A DNA stretch of 48,037 nucleotides from JBIOHP01 sp044449065 (GCA_044449065.1 JBIOHP010000028.1:1-48037); one strand, 5' to 3'. Positions 1 through 10,225 are shown, counted from the first letter of the stretch. Numbers and translations: made by a program. Notes: generated from the sequence alone by a model not told the origin.

Positions 1-3000
1 ATTACCTCTTCTGCCGGAGCGAATGGTGCGATTTCACCGACTCCGAGCGTGAATGTGGATTACGGCAACAGCCAGCACTTCAGTATCAGTCCGGTTACCG
101 GGTATCATGTCGATAGTCTCATTGTCGACGGATCGTCCATCACTCCGGACACGCAATATACATTCACAAATGTAACAGCGAATCATACGATTCATGCTGC
201 ATTTGCGATCAATGTCTTTACGATTACCTCATCGGCAGGATCAAATGGTACTATATCACCCACTCCCAGCGTGAACGTCAATTACGGAGACAGCACGACA
301 TTTACATTCACTCCCGCCCTGGGTTATCATGTGGACAGTGTGTATGTGGATAATGTCTCTCAAACTGGAAAAGCTCTTCTTCCATCGAAGGGGAATATCC
401 GTCGTGCGTCATTATACACGGGAACAAGCTATACGTTCCAGAATGTCACGTCGAATCATACTATTTATGTAACCTTTGCGATAGACGTCTTTACGATCAC
501 CTCGTCTGCCGGAGCGCACGGTTCAATATCACCAACACCGAGCGTGAATGTGGATTACGGCAATAGCCAGCACTTCAGTATCAGTCCGGTTACCGGTTAT
601 CATGTCGATAGTCTTATTGTCGATGGCTCGCCGATTACGTCCGATACGCAATACACATTCACTAACGTAACAGCGAATCACACGATTCATGCTGCCTTTG
701 CGATCAATGTCTTTACGATTACATCATCGGCAGGATCAAATGGGGCAATATCACCCACTCCAACCGTGAATGTGGATTACAGCAACAGCCAGCACTTTAG
801 TATCAGTCCGGTTACCGGGTATCATGTCGATAGTCTTATTGTCGATGGCTCGTCGATCACTCCGGATACGCAATACACATTCACAAATGTAACAGCGAAT
901 CATACGATTCATGCTACATTTGCGATTAATGTCTTTACGATTACTTCATCGGCAGGATCAAATGGTACGATATCACCCATTCCAAGCGTGAATGTTAACT
1001 ATGGAGATAGCACGACATTTACACTCACACCGGCAACGGGGTATCATGTGGACAGTGTGTATGTGGATAATGTCTCTCAAACTGGAAAAGCTCTTCTTCC
1101 ATCGAAGGGGAATATCCGTCGTGCGTCATTATACACGGGAACAAGCTATACGTTCCAGAATGTTAAGTCGAATCATACTATTTCTGTAACCTTTGCGATA
1201 GACGTCTTTACGATTACATCATCTGCCGGACCAAATGGAACGATATCACCAATACCGAGCGTCAATGTGGGTTATGGCAACAGCCAGCACTTTAGTATTA
1301 TTCCTGTCACGGGGTATCATGTCGATAGTCTTATTGTCGATGGAACGTCGATTACGCCGGATACGCAATACACATTCACTAACGTAACAGCGAATCATAC
1401 GATTCATGCTACATTTGCGATTAATGTCTTTACGATTACTTCATCGGCAGGATCAAATGGTACGATATCACCCATTCCAAGCGTGAATGTTAACTATGGA
1501 GACAGCACGACATTTACCTTCACACCGGCAACAGGGTATCATGTAGATAGTGTGTATGTGGATAATGTTTCTCAAACCGGAAAAGCATTTCGTCCATCTA
1601 AGGGGAATATCCGCCATGCGTCATTGTACACTGGAACAAGCTATACGTTCCAAAATGTCACCGCAAATCATACGATCTACGTAACATTCGCGATTGATAA
1701 TTATACGATCACAGCGACAGCAGAGGCGAACGGATCGATCGCCCCGTCAGGTGCGGTTAGCGTGAACAACGGCAGCAGTCAATCGTTCAGCATCTCATCA
1801 AACACCGGTTATCATATTGACAGCGTATTAGTTGATGGAACTAGTGAGGGTGCAATAACTAATTATCCGTTCACGAACGTTACGGAGAACCATACGATTC
1901 ATGCGTATTTCTCTATCAATGTCTATACAATTACTTCATCAGCAGGAGCGCATGGTACGATCTCACCAACTCCGAGCGTCAATGTGGATTACGGAAACAG
2001 CCAACACTATAGTATTAGCCCGGTCACGGGGTACCATGTAGATAGTCTTCTTGTCGATGGATCGCCTATTACCCCTGATACGCAATATACATTCACTAAC
2101 GTAACAGTGAATCATACGATTCATGCGGCATTTGCGACCAATGTCTATACAATTACATCATCAACAGGAGCGCACGGTTCAATATCGCCTACCTCAAGCG
2201 TGAATGTGGATTACGGCAACAGCCAGCACTTTAGTATCAGTCCGAATACGGGATATCATGTTGATAGTCTTGTTATTGACGGATCGCCCATTACGCCCGA
2301 TACGCAATATACGTTTACAAACGTGACAGCTAATCATACAATCCATGCCTCCTTTGCGATCAATGTCTTTTCGATAACCTCATCAGCAGGAGCGCACGGA
2401 ACGATATCTCCTGTACCGAGCGTGAATGTGGATTACGGCAACAGCCAGCACTATAGTATTAGCCCGGTCACGGGGTACCATGTAGATAGTCTTCTTGTCG
2501 ATGGATCGCCTATTACACCTGATACGCAATATACATTCACAAACGTGACGGCGAATCATACAATCCATGCAGCTTTTGCGATTGACGTCTTTACGATCAT
2601 GTCATCGGCTGGGTTGCACGGTTCAATATCGCCGACACCAAGTGTGAGTGTGAATTACGGCAGCAGCCCGCACTTCAGCATAAGTCCCAACACGGGATAT
2701 CATGTCGATAGTCTTATTATTGACGGTTCATCCGTTCCACCCGATACGCAGTATACGTTCACCGTCGTTACAACGATTCATTCAATACGGGCTGTCTTTG
2801 CAATAAACGTCTATACAATTACATCGTCAGCGGGATCGCACGGAACCATATCGCCGATGCCGAGTGTCAATGTGAATTACGGCGGCAGTCAGCACTTCAG
2901 TGTCAGTGCTAACACCGGGTACCATGTCGATAGTTTGTTTATCGATGGATTGCCCATCGCTCCCGATACACAGCACACCTTCACAAATGTTACGGTCAAT

Positions 3001-3474
3001 CATGCGATTCGTGTGGTCTTCGCGGTAAATGTCTATACTATCACATCATCGGCAGGCGCCAACGGAACAATACTGCCGACGCCGAGCGTCAATGTGAACT
3101 ACGGGAATAACCAGCACTTCAGTATCTCCGTGAACACGGGATACCATGTCGATAGTCTATTTATCGATGGTTCATCCGTTACACCGGATACGCAGCACAC
3201 GTTCACAAACGTAACGATGGACCATTCAATTCGCGTTGTCTTTGCGATTGATGTCTTCACGATAACGGCATCAGCGGGAGCGAATGGATCAATTTTACCG
3301 TTGGGGACGGTGTTGGTAAATTATAATGCGAACCAAACATTTACTATCTCAGCGAACCCCGGGTATATGGTCGATTCTCTCCTTATCGATGGAATTCCGC
3401 AGGCAGGTTCTTTGAGCTATGTCTTCAACAGTGTCACTTCAAATCATACTATAGCGGCAACGTTTATCCTGAAG
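1..3474 (+). repeat. 15 tandem protein-coding repeats, 222-bp and 273-bp unit types
   Basis: Twelve units are 74 codons (222 bp; the first lacks its opening three codons at the window edge). Three are 91 codons (273 bp), at 214-486, 931-1203 and 1426-1698; these carry an extra segment containing TGKALLPSKGNIRRASLYTG. Order from the left is S-L-S-S-L-S-L and then eight S units. The L units at 214 and 931 are almost identical in DNA over the insert, with an offset of 717 bp (one L plus two S units). The last units diverge most from the consensus. Confidence 0.95.
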
Positions 3475-4824
3475 CCTTCGTATGCGAATACATATCGAAC
3501 ATTTACATATGATTCGTTAATTGTTAAAACAGCAGTGAAGAAGAAAGCCATTGCCCAGTATTGGGAATTTAACATAAAAAATACAACGCCTGCGGATATT
3601 ACCCAGTTGAATATCACGTTCCAGAACGATGTTTCTGCCATCGTGGGATGTGGCGCGTTCACACCGGTTCCATCGCCCAGTTCAAAGAAAGTGTGGGTAT
3701 TCAACGGATTCTTAGCTGCGGGAGATTCAATTACGCTTGCCGGACAGAGTCCAAAAGCCGGAAACCAGAAAATTGCAAAATTATGGTTGGGACCGATTAC
3801 AAAAATACCCAAATCGGTTATCCTTCTCGCAACCAAAAATATCGGTCTGCTTCCGATGCCAAACGTTGCAAACGTTAGGGACGACGTATTCGGTCGGGGG
3901 TTATCCAAGGATAAGAAGACCGGCGGATTAATCGTTGGCAAGATGAGACCCGACTCAACGAGGGTTTATGGTTGGGTAAGAATGAAATCGAGCGGTGATA
4001 TGTTTAAATCCCTCATGGATAAGAGCATCACACCGATCCATAATGCCATCAACACGGGGTTCCAATTATTCAATAGCGGAGCTAAATTCGTGAAGGAACA
4101 GGCTACTCTACCGCCCGGCAAACAAAATGATAAGACCTTCGCCGATTTGTTGACCTTAAAATTCAACATCACCATGAGCATGATGGGTACGACGCCGCAT
4201 GGATTCGGCGAGCTTCGTTACGTCGATCCGGGAAACCCGTTTGATACGATGCTCGTTAGAGATATTGCAACATATGGAGATTCAATGATGACGTATGCAA
4301 ACATTTTTTCCGGGCAAGTACAATTATACGGTAAACTTGATACGGTACTAATGCGTATTAATAGCGCTTTCTCAGCGCCGTTCGATACGGTCAGTTGGAG
4401 CGATACGCTTAAGCTCAAAGCCACGATACGGGTTGTGGACATTGGGTTCCTCGCTCCGACGAATATTGCGCCGGCAATTATTCAGCCAACAATGGGTGAT
4501 GGCGAGACGGTTGATCTTCCCAAATCGATACAGTTATATCAAAATTATCCCAATCCGTTTAATCCGACAACGAACATCCAGTTCGATTTGCCTCAGTCCA
4601 TGCTGGTCACGTTGAAGGTATATAATATACTAGGCCAGGAAGTGGCAACTCTTGTTAATCATGAGATGATGACCGATGGCAACCAGGAAGTTCAGTTTAA
4701 TGGGAGTAACTTTGCCTCCGGAGTCTATTTCTACCGTATCGTTGCCGAGCCGGTTGTAGATGAAAACGGTAATATTCAGGGTCAGGTATTCATCAGCACT
4801 AAAAAAATGGTGCTCGTGAAATAG
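1..4824 (+). CDS. Secreted InlB-type B-repeat protein with T9SS C-terminal sorting domain (5' partial)
   Basis: The reading frame is open from base 1, so the start and probably a signal peptide lie upstream; 1607 residues are visible. Residues 1-1158 are 15 tandem repeats of the 'divergent InlB B-repeat' type (ITSSAGANGTISP...GYHVDSLIVDG...YTFTNVTANHTIHA). A unique beta-rich segment of about 340 residues follows. The last 100 residues are a type IX secretion sorting tail (LYQNYPNPFNPTTNIQF, VYNILGQEVATL, FASGVYFYRI, KKMVLVK). Known: such tails direct export across the outer membrane and surface attachment in Bacteroidota and relatives. Inferred role: cell-surface or extracellular fibre/adhesin; no enzymatic domain is seen. 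A hairpin terminator follows the stop. The repeats are nearly identical at DNA level, so assembly collapse or expansion here is possible. Confidence 0.9.
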   Translation: MTSSAGANGAISPTPSVNVDYGNSQHFSISPVTGYHVDSLIVDGSSITPDTQYTFTNVTANHTIHAAFAINVFTITSSAGSNGTISPTPSVNVNYGDSTTFTFTPALGYHVDSVYVDNVSQTGKALLPSKGNIRRASLYTGTSYTFQNVTSNHTIYVTFAIDVFTITSSAGAHGSISPTPSVNVDYGNSQHFSISPVTGYHVDSLIVDGSPITSDTQYTFTNVTANHTIHAAFAINVFTITSSAGSNGAISPTPTVNVDYSNSQHFSISPVTGYHVDSLIVDGSSITPDTQYTFTNVTANHTIHATFAINVFTITSSAGSNGTISPIPSVNVNYGDSTTFTLTPATGYHVDSVYVDNVSQTGKALLPSKGNIRRASLYTGTSYTFQNVKSNHTISVTFAIDVFTITSSAGPNGTISPIPSVNVGYGNSQHFSIIPVTGYHVDSLIVDGTSITPDTQYTFTNVTANHTIHATFAINVFTITSSAGSNGTISPIPSVNVNYGDSTTFTFTPATGYHVDSVYVDNVSQTGKAFRPSKGNIRHASLYTGTSYTFQNVTANHTIYVTFAIDNYTITATAEANGSIAPSGAVSVNNGSSQSFSISSNTGYHIDSVLVDGTSEGAITNYPFTNVTENHTIHAYFSINVYTITSSAGAHGTISPTPSVNVDYGNSQHYSISPVTGYHVDSLLVDGSPITPDTQYTFTNVTVNHTIHAAFATNVYTITSSTGAHGSISPTSSVNVDYGNSQHFSISPNTGYHVDSLVIDGSPITPDTQYTFTNVTANHTIHASFAINVFSITSSAGAHGTISPVPSVNVDYGNSQHYSISPVTGYHVDSLLVDGSPITPDTQYTFTNVTANHTIHAAFAIDVFTIMSSAGLHGSISPTPSVSVNYGSSPHFSISPNTGYHVDSLIIDGSSVPPDTQYTFTVVTTIHSIRAVFAINVYTITSSAGSHGTISPMPSVNVNYGGSQHFSVSANTGYHVDSLFIDGLPIAPDTQHTFTNVTVNHAIRVVFAVNVYTITSSAGANGTILPTPSVNVNYGNNQHFSISVNTGYHVDSLFIDGSSVTPDTQHTFTNVTMDHSIRVVFAIDVFTITASAGANGSILPLGTVLVNYNANQTFTISANPGYMVDSLLIDGIPQAGSLSYVFNSVTSNHTIAATFILKPSYANTYRTFTYDSLIVKTAVKKKAIAQYWEFNIKNTTPADITQLNITFQNDVSAIVGCGAFTPVPSPSSKKVWVFNGFLAAGDSITLAGQSPKAGNQKIAKLWLGPITKIPKSVILLATKNIGLLPMPNVANVRDDVFGRGLSKDKKTGGLIVGKMRPDSTRVYGWVRMKSSGDMFKSLMDKSITPIHNAINTGFQLFNSGAKFVKEQATLPPGKQNDKTFADLLTLKFNITMSMMGTTPHGFGELRYVDPGNPFDTMLVRDIATYGDSMMTYANIFSGQVQLYGKLDTVLMRINSAFSAPFDTVSWSDTLKLKATIRVVDIGFLAPTNIAPAIIQPTMGDGETVDLPKSIQLYQNYPNPFNPTTNIQFDLPQSMLVTLKVYNILGQEVATLVNHEMMTDGNQEVQFNGSNFASGVYFYRIVAEPVVDENGNIQGQVFISTKKMVLVK

Positions 4825-4850
4825 TATCATCGTTTAACACGAATCATATT

Positions 4851-4892
4851 AAAAGCCCTTTTCTCAGCAAATGAGGGAGGGGCTTTTCTATT
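4851..4892 (+). terminator. Rho-independent terminator after the repeat protein
   Basis: Arms 4851-4866 and 4872-4887 pair over 16 positions in RNA (allowing G-U pairs) around a 5-nt loop (gcaaa). The 3' arm ends in CTTTT. It starts 27 bp after the stop codon at 4824. Confidence 0.85.
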
Positions 4893-4964
4893 GGTGATGA
4901 ATGTTGAGGGAAATAATCTACAATTGAGTATTTTGTTAATCGGAGATGATCTCGGGCTTCGGAG

Positions 4965-5582
4965 TTATCCGGTCTTCGTTATTCGAATAATATCGTCTTT
5001 ATCCTGTAGTGTGTATCCTTTATCTATCGAGGCGATAAATTGTTTCAGATCTTCAATTGTGGGGTAGTCGTGTTCACCACAAAATAATCTGGCATCGTCT
5101 ATGAGGATTACATGGGGATGGATAGATTTGAGGATGGCGTTAAGTTCGGTCAGAATGGGAGTTTCGACGTCGGTTTTTGAAGTATTTCCTCCTGAATAAT
5201 GCCCATCAAGCCAAAAGAGAACCGGTTTATTCAGATTCTTTGAGAGTTCTTGAATTAACATCCCGCTATCGCCGTGTAATATCTCAATATGTTGATATGC
5301 CCGGAATTTGTTTTTGGCAGATGCATAGAGATCATCTGATAGTTCTATTGAAATAATATTTTGGAAATATTTCCGTTGCGCATCAACCATTTCACCGAGA
5401 TATGTGCCGGATTCGAGAAGCGTATCGAGGGAGAATTTTCGCCGGTATTCGTTTATTGTCCGTTGCTTAACAAAATGCGGAGGGGGAAGTGGTTTGCCGT
5501 TTATCTTCCATTTTAAAAATTCGATTCGATAGTTCCACGAATTTCGAATGAATTTAAGGCGCTGTCTAAATGTTCGATTCAT
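4965..5582 (-). CDS. Class I SAM-dependent methyltransferase-like protein
   Basis: 205 residues, complete. The core shows a degenerate Rossmann pattern: LLESGTYLGEMVDA in the motif-I position, then IISIELSDDLY (acidic residue ending strand 2), HIEILHGDSG, VLFWLDGHYSGG and HVILIDDARLF. Proteins with this ESGTYLG/HGDSG/WLDGHYSG set are usually annotated as class I methyltransferases and often occur in glycan-modification loci. Substrate unknown. The N-terminus is basic with no signal peptide, so it is probably cytoplasmic. It is a single gene convergent with the upstream repeat protein and divergent from the phosphorylase. Family call is fairly secure; function is not. Confidence 0.7.
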   Translation of the reverse strand: MNRTFRQRLKFIRNSWNYRIEFLKWKINGKPLPPPHFVKQRTINEYRRKFSLDTLLESGTYLGEMVDAQRKYFQNIISIELSDDLYASAKNKFRAYQHIEILHGDSGMLIQELSKNLNKPVLFWLDGHYSGGNTSKTDVETPILTELNAILKSIHPHVILIDDARLFCGEHDYPTIEDLKQFIASIDKGYTLQDKDDIIRITKTG

Positions 5583-5732
5583 TATGATAAAATTGAGATA
5601 TATATTCGCGCAATTGCAACTAAAGATAAAGAAAATTAGTTGTGCTTACAACATACATTTTTTTGTATGGTAGCCATTGTTTCAAGGAATTTTTGTTATA
5701 TTTATTGATATTTTAAAAAACTCTATAATAGT

Positions 5733-7874
5733 ATGATAAAGTCATCGAAACGAAAACCCGTAAATACAGATCATCACGAGCTTCTCAACGGTTTAAGATC
5801 CTTAGCACGGAATTTGTGGTGGAGCTGGAATCCGATTGCACAAAGGATCTTCAGAACACTTTCACCTACAACATGGGAAGCTGTGAATCATAATCCGGTT
5901 GCCCTTCTCGCCAATTTTTCCGATGAGGAATTATTAGCCCGGTTAGGCGATCCCGGACTCCGCAAAGAATTAAGAGAAGTTCTTTCATCCTTTAATCATT
6001 ACATGGAAAAGGAGAGAATCTGGAAAGGTCCAAAAACCGGCAAACGAGGGACTGTGGCGTATTTCTGCGCTGAGTTTGGAATCCACGAATGTCTTCCGAT
6101 GTATTCTGGAGGATTGGGTGTGTTAGCCGGGGATCATGCGAAATCTGCAAGCGATCTTGGTTTACCGTTTGTCGGAGTAGGACTATTTTATCGGCAAGGA
6201 TATTTTCAACAACAGATCGACTTGAACGGCTGCCAGCGTGAAAGCTATCCTCATACCGATCCCGCGCTTATTCCTGTCCAACTTGTAAAAGATATCGGAG
6301 GGAAACCTGTGGTACGCTCAGTGGAAATCGGAAGTAGTGTCGTCTATTTCCAGGCATGGCGAATCAATGTCGGTACCTCACAGATCTATCTTCTTGATAC
6401 AGATGTTCCCATTAATGAAGATTACGCCCGCGGATTGACAGCTCTCGCCTATGGAGGCGATGCTACAACAAGAATCAGACAGGAAATTATTCTTGGGATC
6501 GGGGGAGTCCGTTTTCTTCGCGCAATTGGAGTCAAGCCAGCCGTGTATCATATTAACGAGGGACACGCGGCATTCCTTACCTTCGAATTGATACGGGATC
6601 AATTAAAATCAGGATTATCTCTCGCGAAGGCAACAGAAAAGGTGAAACAAAAATGCATTTTCACAACTCACACTCCTGTGCCAGCCGGACACGACTCATT
6701 TCCGAAAGATCTTTTTGAGATAACCATGCATCCGTACGCGGATGCATTGAATATTTCGGTGGATAAATTAATGGATTACGGAAAAATACCGGATCAACCT
6801 GATCAGTCGACGTTCACGATGACGATACTTGCCTTGAAGCTTTCCCGTGCAGCAAATGGCGTCAGCCGAAAACACGCCGATGTTTCGCGTAAAATGTGGA
6901 TGCATCTTTATAAAGTAAACGATCCGCGGAAGGTGCCGATTGGTTCAGTCACCAACGGAATCCATGTTCCGAGTTGGACGATGTGTCCATCGTGGGAGTT
7001 CTGGGAAAGACATGACTCCCATCGGTGGAAAGAAGATCTCATGGATCAGAGATATTGGAATCATATCACCGATCCGAAAGCCATTTCCGACGAAGAATTA
7101 TGGTCGTTACGGTACTCATTGCGGCGGGATATGATAGAATTCATCCGCACGAGAATGAAAGATCAACATTCCAGGATGGGAATCGCATCGGACGAATCGT
7201 ACAGGAACCTGCTATCTCCCGATGCGCTCACTATCGGGTATGCGAGAAGATTTGCTCCTTATAAACGAGCGACGATGATTTTCAGAGATATGAAAAAGAT
7301 TGAGACAATATTTAATACACCGAACCGTCCCCTGCAGATAATCTTCGCCGGCAAAGCGCATCCGCATGATGAAGAGGGGAAACAATTCCTCCAGCATATC
7401 GTTGCGATGACCCGGCACCCGCATTTTTTTGGAAAGGTAATATTTATTGAAAATTACGATATGAATGTCGCGCGTCATCTCATCTCAGGTTGCGACGTAT
7501 GGCTCAACACGCCCCGTAAACCCCTGGAAGCGAGCGGCACCAGCGGCCAAAAAATTGCCATCAATGGCGGATTGCATGCAAGTATTCTCGATGGCTGGTG
7601 GGATGAAGCCTATGACGGTAAGAACGGTTGGGCAATCGAAAGCATGAGGGGGATACCGTCATCCGAAATTCAGGATGACCACGACGCTCAGGCGTTGTAC
7701 AGACTTCTTCAGCAGGATATTTTACCGCTATTTTACGAACGCGACCAACAAGGCATACCACGAAAATGGATTGCGAAGATCAGAAGAGCAATGAGAACCA
7801 TTATTCCGGTGTATAACACTCATCGAATGGTGGCGGAGTATGCAGCAAAATATTACTTCCCTGTAGAAAAATAG
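5733..7874 (+). CDS. glgP: Alpha-glucan phosphorylase (GT35, short form)
   Basis: 713 residues. Cytoplasmic PLP enzyme releasing glucose-1-phosphate from glycogen or maltodextrin. The N-terminus has the DUF3417-like start of short 'alpha-glucan family phosphorylases' (LRSLARNLWWSWNP). Further motifs are YFCAEFGIHECLPMYSGGLGVLAGDH, a substrate/phosphate-site region (INEGHAAF, FTTHTPVPAGHD), GYARRFAPYKRA and EASGTSGQK, in which K607 is the expected PLP-binding lysine. It is about 100 residues shorter than E. coli GlgP, as usual for this subfamily. The ATG at 5733 follows an AT-rich leader without a clear Shine-Dalgarno. It stands alone, divergent from the methyltransferase gene and convergent with the ABC ATPase. 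Confidence 0.92.
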   Translation: MIKSSKRKPVNTDHHELLNGLRSLARNLWWSWNPIAQRIFRTLSPTTWEAVNHNPVALLANFSDEELLARLGDPGLRKELREVLSSFNHYMEKERIWKGPKTGKRGTVAYFCAEFGIHECLPMYSGGLGVLAGDHAKSASDLGLPFVGVGLFYRQGYFQQQIDLNGCQRESYPHTDPALIPVQLVKDIGGKPVVRSVEIGSSVVYFQAWRINVGTSQIYLLDTDVPINEDYARGLTALAYGGDATTRIRQEIILGIGGVRFLRAIGVKPAVYHINEGHAAFLTFELIRDQLKSGLSLAKATEKVKQKCIFTTHTPVPAGHDSFPKDLFEITMHPYADALNISVDKLMDYGKIPDQPDQSTFTMTILALKLSRAANGVSRKHADVSRKMWMHLYKVNDPRKVPIGSVTNGIHVPSWTMCPSWEFWERHDSHRWKEDLMDQRYWNHITDPKAISDEELWSLRYSLRRDMIEFIRTRMKDQHSRMGIASDESYRNLLSPDALTIGYARRFAPYKRATMIFRDMKKIETIFNTPNRPLQIIFAGKAHPHDEEGKQFLQHIVAMTRHPHFFGKVIFIENYDMNVARHLISGCDVWLNTPRKPLEASGTSGQKIAINGGLHASILDGWWDEAYDGKNGWAIESMRGIPSSEIQDDHDAQALYRLLQQDILPLFYERDQQGIPRKWIAKIRRAMRTIIPVYNTHRMVAEYAAKYYFPVEK

Positions 7875-8035
7875 GCGGTATCTACAAATTTATATTTAAG
7901 AAAATCCAACGATAGTCTATTAATGAACACGTAACACCCGAAGGATGCATGATAAACATCATCCAACTTTCATGCTTCTTCATCAAGATTCGTCTGAAGG
8001 ATAATTAAAGATAAACAATTACAAACGTGATTTTA

Positions 8036-8070
8036 GATATAAAATTAGCCCTATTTAAAGGTTAGGGCTT
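8036..8070 (-). terminator. Putative terminator of the ABC ATPase gene
   Basis: A 7-bp inverted repeat (AGCCCTA 8047-8053, TAGGGCT 8063-8069) overlaps the end of the minus-strand gene. On the minus strand it is followed by AATTTTAT. Short stem, so moderate confidence. Confidence 0.5.
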
Positions 8071-9169
8071 ATAGTGTTTGTCCTGTGGTAATATCAAAGA
8101 AATGTAATTTTGTAGTGTCTATATATAAATCGAATAATTTACCCGTTTCGGGGAGAACATCGGATACAATCCGGCAAACATACTGATCATTCCACTGTTC
8201 CAGTTTAAAGTAGACAAATATTTCATTGCCAATCGGTTCGGTGACTTCTATCCTCACCGTAACGCGCATCGATGCTGGTGAAGCGGCTCTTGCAGTAATG
8301 TGTTCGGGACGAATGCCCATGATGATTTCACTGTTTACAAAAGAAGAGAGAGATTTGTTCGACTTCATATCCACCGGCAAGCATAACTGATTTGATTCAT
8401 GGGTGAACCGCACATCGTCGTTTTTCTTCAACGACCCCTTAAAAAAATTCATGGTAGGGCTGCCGATAAAACCCGCGACAAACTTATTTCCGGGTTTATT
8501 ATAAATGGTGAGCGGGGTATTCACCTGTTGAACAAGGCCGTCTTTCATAACAACAATCCGATCTCCCATCGACATCGCCTCGATTTGATCATGGGTAACA
8601 TAGATCATTGTCGCTTCAAGCTGCTTATGGAGACGTGATATTTCAGTCCGCATTTGAGCGCGTAAATTTGCATCAAGATTGCTTAACGGTTCATCAAATA
8701 GGAATACTTTCGGTTTACGGATGATGGCGCGGCCGAGGGCTACCCGTTGACGCTGTCCTCCTGAAAGGGCTTTGGGTTTTCGATCCAGCAAGTGGTCTAT
8801 TTCAAGAATTTTTGATGTCTCCAGAGTCATCCTCTCAATTGTATCTCGGGAATATTTCCGCATCCGTAAACTGAAAGCCAGATTTTCAGCTACGGTCATG
8901 TGGGGATAGAGCGCGTAATTTTGAAACACCATGGCAATATCCCGGTCCTTCGGGGGAACATCATTCACGAGCAGGTTATCAATGAAGATATTGCCGGTCG
9001 AAATCTCTTCAAGTCCTGCAATCATTCTCAACGTGGTTGATTTTCCACAGCCCGATGGTCCCACCAGAACGACAAACTCTTTGTTTTCGACCGTAAAGTT
9101 GACGTCTTTTATTGCAACAATATTTTTCTCAAATACTTTGCTAATATTTTCTAAGCGGACTTGAGCCAT
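8069..9169 (-). CDS. Sugar ABC transporter ATP-binding protein (MalK/MsmX/UgpC type)
   Basis: 366 residues. The ABC domain spans about 1-235: Walker A GPSGCGKST (37-45), Q-loop VFQNYALYPHMTV, signature LSGGQRQRVALGRA, Walker B FLFDEPLSNLDA and H-loop VTHDQ. A C-terminal TOBE/OB region (IMGIRPEHI) of the CUT1 sugar-importer class follows. Known: MalK/MsmX-like ATPases energise MalF/MalG-type permeases and can serve several importers. The neighbours encode no permease. The permease genes at 43765-46038 and 47108-47947 lack an adjacent ATPase, so pairing with this protein is a plausible inference. Single gene with its own terminator. Confidence 0.9.
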   Translation of the reverse strand: MAQVRLENISKVFEKNIVAIKDVNFTVENKEFVVLVGPSGCGKSTTLRMIAGLEEISTGNIFIDNLLVNDVPPKDRDIAMVFQNYALYPHMTVAENLAFSLRMRKYSRDTIERMTLETSKILEIDHLLDRKPKALSGGQRQRVALGRAIIRKPKVFLFDEPLSNLDANLRAQMRTEISRLHKQLEATMIYVTHDQIEAMSMGDRIVVMKDGLVQQVNTPLTIYNKPGNKFVAGFIGSPTMNFFKGSLKKNDDVRFTHESNQLCLPVDMKSNKSLSSFVNSEIIMGIRPEHITARAASPASMRVTVRIEVTEPIGNEIFVYFKLEQWNDQYVCRIVSDVLPETGKLFDLYIDTTKLHFFDITTGQTL

Positions 9170-9480
9170 TTATTTACATTCTGATGACCTATAGCGGATA
9201 AAACATAACAAATATAGAGAGACTGCAAGCGAATCACAAATAGGCGGAAGGAGATTTATTTGCGACTTCGACATTCGTCAGGTCAAGCCCCCATAGACAG
9301 GAGGAGCTCACGAATAGAATGATTTCACTCTTGAGAGATAATGGGATGGTAACGTCTTTGACATCGCAATCACACCCCAAGGAAAGTTTAATCTGGCGAT
9401 TTGGCGAACGTACACTTCCCGGTCAGAAGTTTACTGCTTCGAATTCTGATCGGATATCTGAACTTGTTCGGTCTAAAGAG
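9170..9480. other. Intergenic stretch, 311 bp, no supported feature
   Basis: It lies between the start of the ABC ATPase (-) and the stop of the FKBP gene (-). A plus-strand open frame begins at 9319 but runs antisense into the FKBP gene and has no recognisable family. I see no hairpin with a T-tract, no RNA gene and no repeat shared with the rest of the window. The promoter for the ATPase must lie here, but I cannot place it. Confidence 0.5.
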
Positions 9481-10161
9481 TTATTGCTTAAAACTTATCA
9501 ACTCAACGTCAAAAATGAGGACTGCGTTAGGAGGAATACCCGCTCCCGATCCTTTCTCGCCATATCCAAGGTTTGAAGGGATAAATATCTGCCACTTCGC
9601 TCCGGTTTTCATTAATTGCAATGCTTCCTGCCATCCTTGAATGACGCCGCCAAGAGGAAATGTTGCAGGCGAGCCGCGTTTATATGAATTATCGAATTCA
9701 GTTCCATCAATCAGATACCCGCGATAATTCACCGTTACGGTATCTTCGAGAGTGGGCATTTTACCTGTTCCTTCATGTAAAATTTTATACTGCAATCCGT
9801 CAGTCAACGTAACGACGCTATCTTTCGCCTTGTTTGACGCCAGGAATGCTTCCCCCTTCTTTTTGTTTTCCTCGGCAAGTTTTTTTGATTTCTCCGAAGC
9901 TTTCGTCATAGTTTCCTTCTGAAATGCCACCAGGGTTTCCTCCATTTCCTGTTCAGTCATAAGAAACTTGCTATTCGATTCGGCGTCTTTAAAACCCTTG
10001 ATCAGAGCGTCAACATGGATATCGAAATTTTGCCGCTTTAAATTTTTTGAAATGCTCACACCGAGACTATAGCTTATTTTATCTATCCTATCTTTCAATT
10101 GCGTAAATGCGATCTGTGGGATTAGTAAAGCGGCTATTGCTACTCCATAAATTAATTTCAT
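9481..10161 (-). CDS. Exported FKBP-type peptidyl-prolyl cis-trans isomerase (FkpA/Mip-like)
   Basis: 226 residues from the ATG at 10161. That start is preferred over an upstream in-frame start at 10263 because it has a good AAGGA ribosome site and begins a signal peptide (MKLIYGVAIAALLIPQIAF). An N-terminal dimerisation domain (FKBP_N: DKISYSLGVSISKNLK, KGFKDAESN) leads through a charged helix to the FKBP domain (VTVNYRGYLIDGTEFDNSY, GVIQGWQEALQLMKTGAKW, IPSNLGYG, PPNAVLIFDVELI). Known role: folding catalyst/chaperone in the periplasm or outer envelope. It is the last gene of the minus-strand operon, about 64 bp after DUF480. Confidence 0.9.
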   Translation of the reverse strand: MKLIYGVAIAALLIPQIAFTQLKDRIDKISYSLGVSISKNLKRQNFDIHVDALIKGFKDAESNSKFLMTEQEMEETLVAFQKETMTKASEKSKKLAEENKKKGEAFLASNKAKDSVVTLTDGLQYKILHEGTGKMPTLEDTVTVNYRGYLIDGTEFDNSYKRGSPATFPLGGVIQGWQEALQLMKTGAKWQIFIPSNLGYGEKGSGAGIPPNAVLIFDVELISFKQ

Positions 10162-10225
10162 CCGTGTTCCTTCAAATGAGTGTTTAAGGTTGCTGGTTCC
10201 GGGTTTTTTCCGAATCACTGATATT

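Noticed and set aside
3444..3941. 165-codon minus-strand frame within the repeat protein gene
   Set aside because: Antisense to a convincing long coding frame; no recognisable domain.
9319..9576. 85-codon plus-strand frame in the gap before the ABC ATPase
   Set aside because: Its 3' third is antisense to the FKBP gene and the remainder shows no family pattern or ribosome site.
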